From Malurus cyaneus samueli (Eukaryota; Chordata; Aves; Passeriformes; Maluridae), in NCBI GenBank assembly GCA_009741485.1, contig CM019230.1:11542232-11606231 (forward strand): a stretch of DNA of 64,000 bases, given 5' to 3'. The notes beneath the pieces are model-generated. The model ran no database searches. It was not told where the DNA came from and was given only the letters and a program-made list of their open reading frames with translations. Below are positions 63,939 through 64,000 of this stretch, piece after piece (position 1 is the first letter of the stretch; each line of letters starts with the position of its first letter). The position numbers and the translations under genes were made by a program.

Positions 63939-64000
63939 CTACAGAGCAGCACAAAGGACAGTCAGGGTAATGCTCTAACTGTGTGCTGGCAGCTCCCAGG

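Noticed and set aside
523..63938. Assignment to DNAH17 or DNAH5/DNAH8
   Set aside because: Remembered sequences of DNAH17 differ at the stalk and microtubule-binding domain (for example the NYDKEHIPENCLK pattern against [12 protein letters not shown] here). DNAH5/8 are more distant. DNAH11 remains possible but fits less well.
523..63938. Dynein sequence as a processed or decayed pseudogene
   Set aside because: It has introns with canonical splice sites at every junction and, apart from one suspect exon and the uncertain last edge, no stops in about 5.1 kb of coding sequence.
1..64000. A previously undescribed biological system
   Set aside because: Every coding stretch belongs to one known dynein gene and the rest is explained by known repeat classes or is unrecognised intron.

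Overview
The window is vertebrate nuclear DNA, almost certainly from a bird and probably an oscine songbird. The evidence is more than twenty CR1 LINE 3' fragments with the avian CR1 tail, a SINE at about 33.16-33.29 kb made of a tRNA-Ile-like head and a CR1-type tail (the architecture of passerine TguSINE1), avian-style solo LTRs, and a GC-rich sequence full of minisatellites. Nothing looks bacterial or viral apart from retroelement remnants.

One gene fills the window. Thirty consecutive exons of an axonemal outer-arm dynein heavy chain lie on the minus strand, transcribed from high to low coordinates. Every intron is GT-AG and every junction keeps frame. About 5.16 kb of coding sequence (about 1,720 codons) is present from a protein of roughly 4,500 residues. 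The best match from memory is DNAH9; DNAH11 and DNAH17 are the alternatives. The first exon encodes the C-terminal linker. The exons then run through AAA1 (P-loop 53.7-53.9 kb), AAA2 (47.2-47.4 kb), AAA3 (34.8-35.0 kb) and AAA4 (17.6-17.8 kb), the ascending stalk coiled coil (10.6-10.8 and 3.7-3.9 kb) and the microtubule-binding domain (0.5-0.8 kb). The 5' exons lie above 64 kb. The exons for the descending stalk, AAA5, AAA6 and the C-terminus lie below position 1.

All four nucleotide-binding P-loops are intact, so the gene looks functional. The one clear lesion is a 2-nt shortfall in the 22.6-kb exon. It borders a stretch (about 22.9-24.4 kb) that is a deletion-rich copy of 29.1-30.5 kb. The second copy stops exactly at the only N (30,523). 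This pattern points to an assembly error (false duplication plus poorly corrected sequence) more than to biology. The 3' edge of the last exon (near 523) also has no clear donor.

The introns hold at least ten different tandem repeats (units of 13, 15, 19, 20, 21, 22, 40, 41 and 51 bp plus AAGG and ACAG microsatellites), CR1 fragments in both orientations, two solo LTRs (one inserted inside a CR1) and AT-rich blocks. The most interesting local feature is a 41-bp unit at 57.3-57.4 kb that repeats the end of an exon together with its 5' splice site, giving three tandem copies of the donor. I found no gene on the plus strand, no RNA gene other than the SINE's tRNA-derived head, and no evidence of an undescribed biological system.
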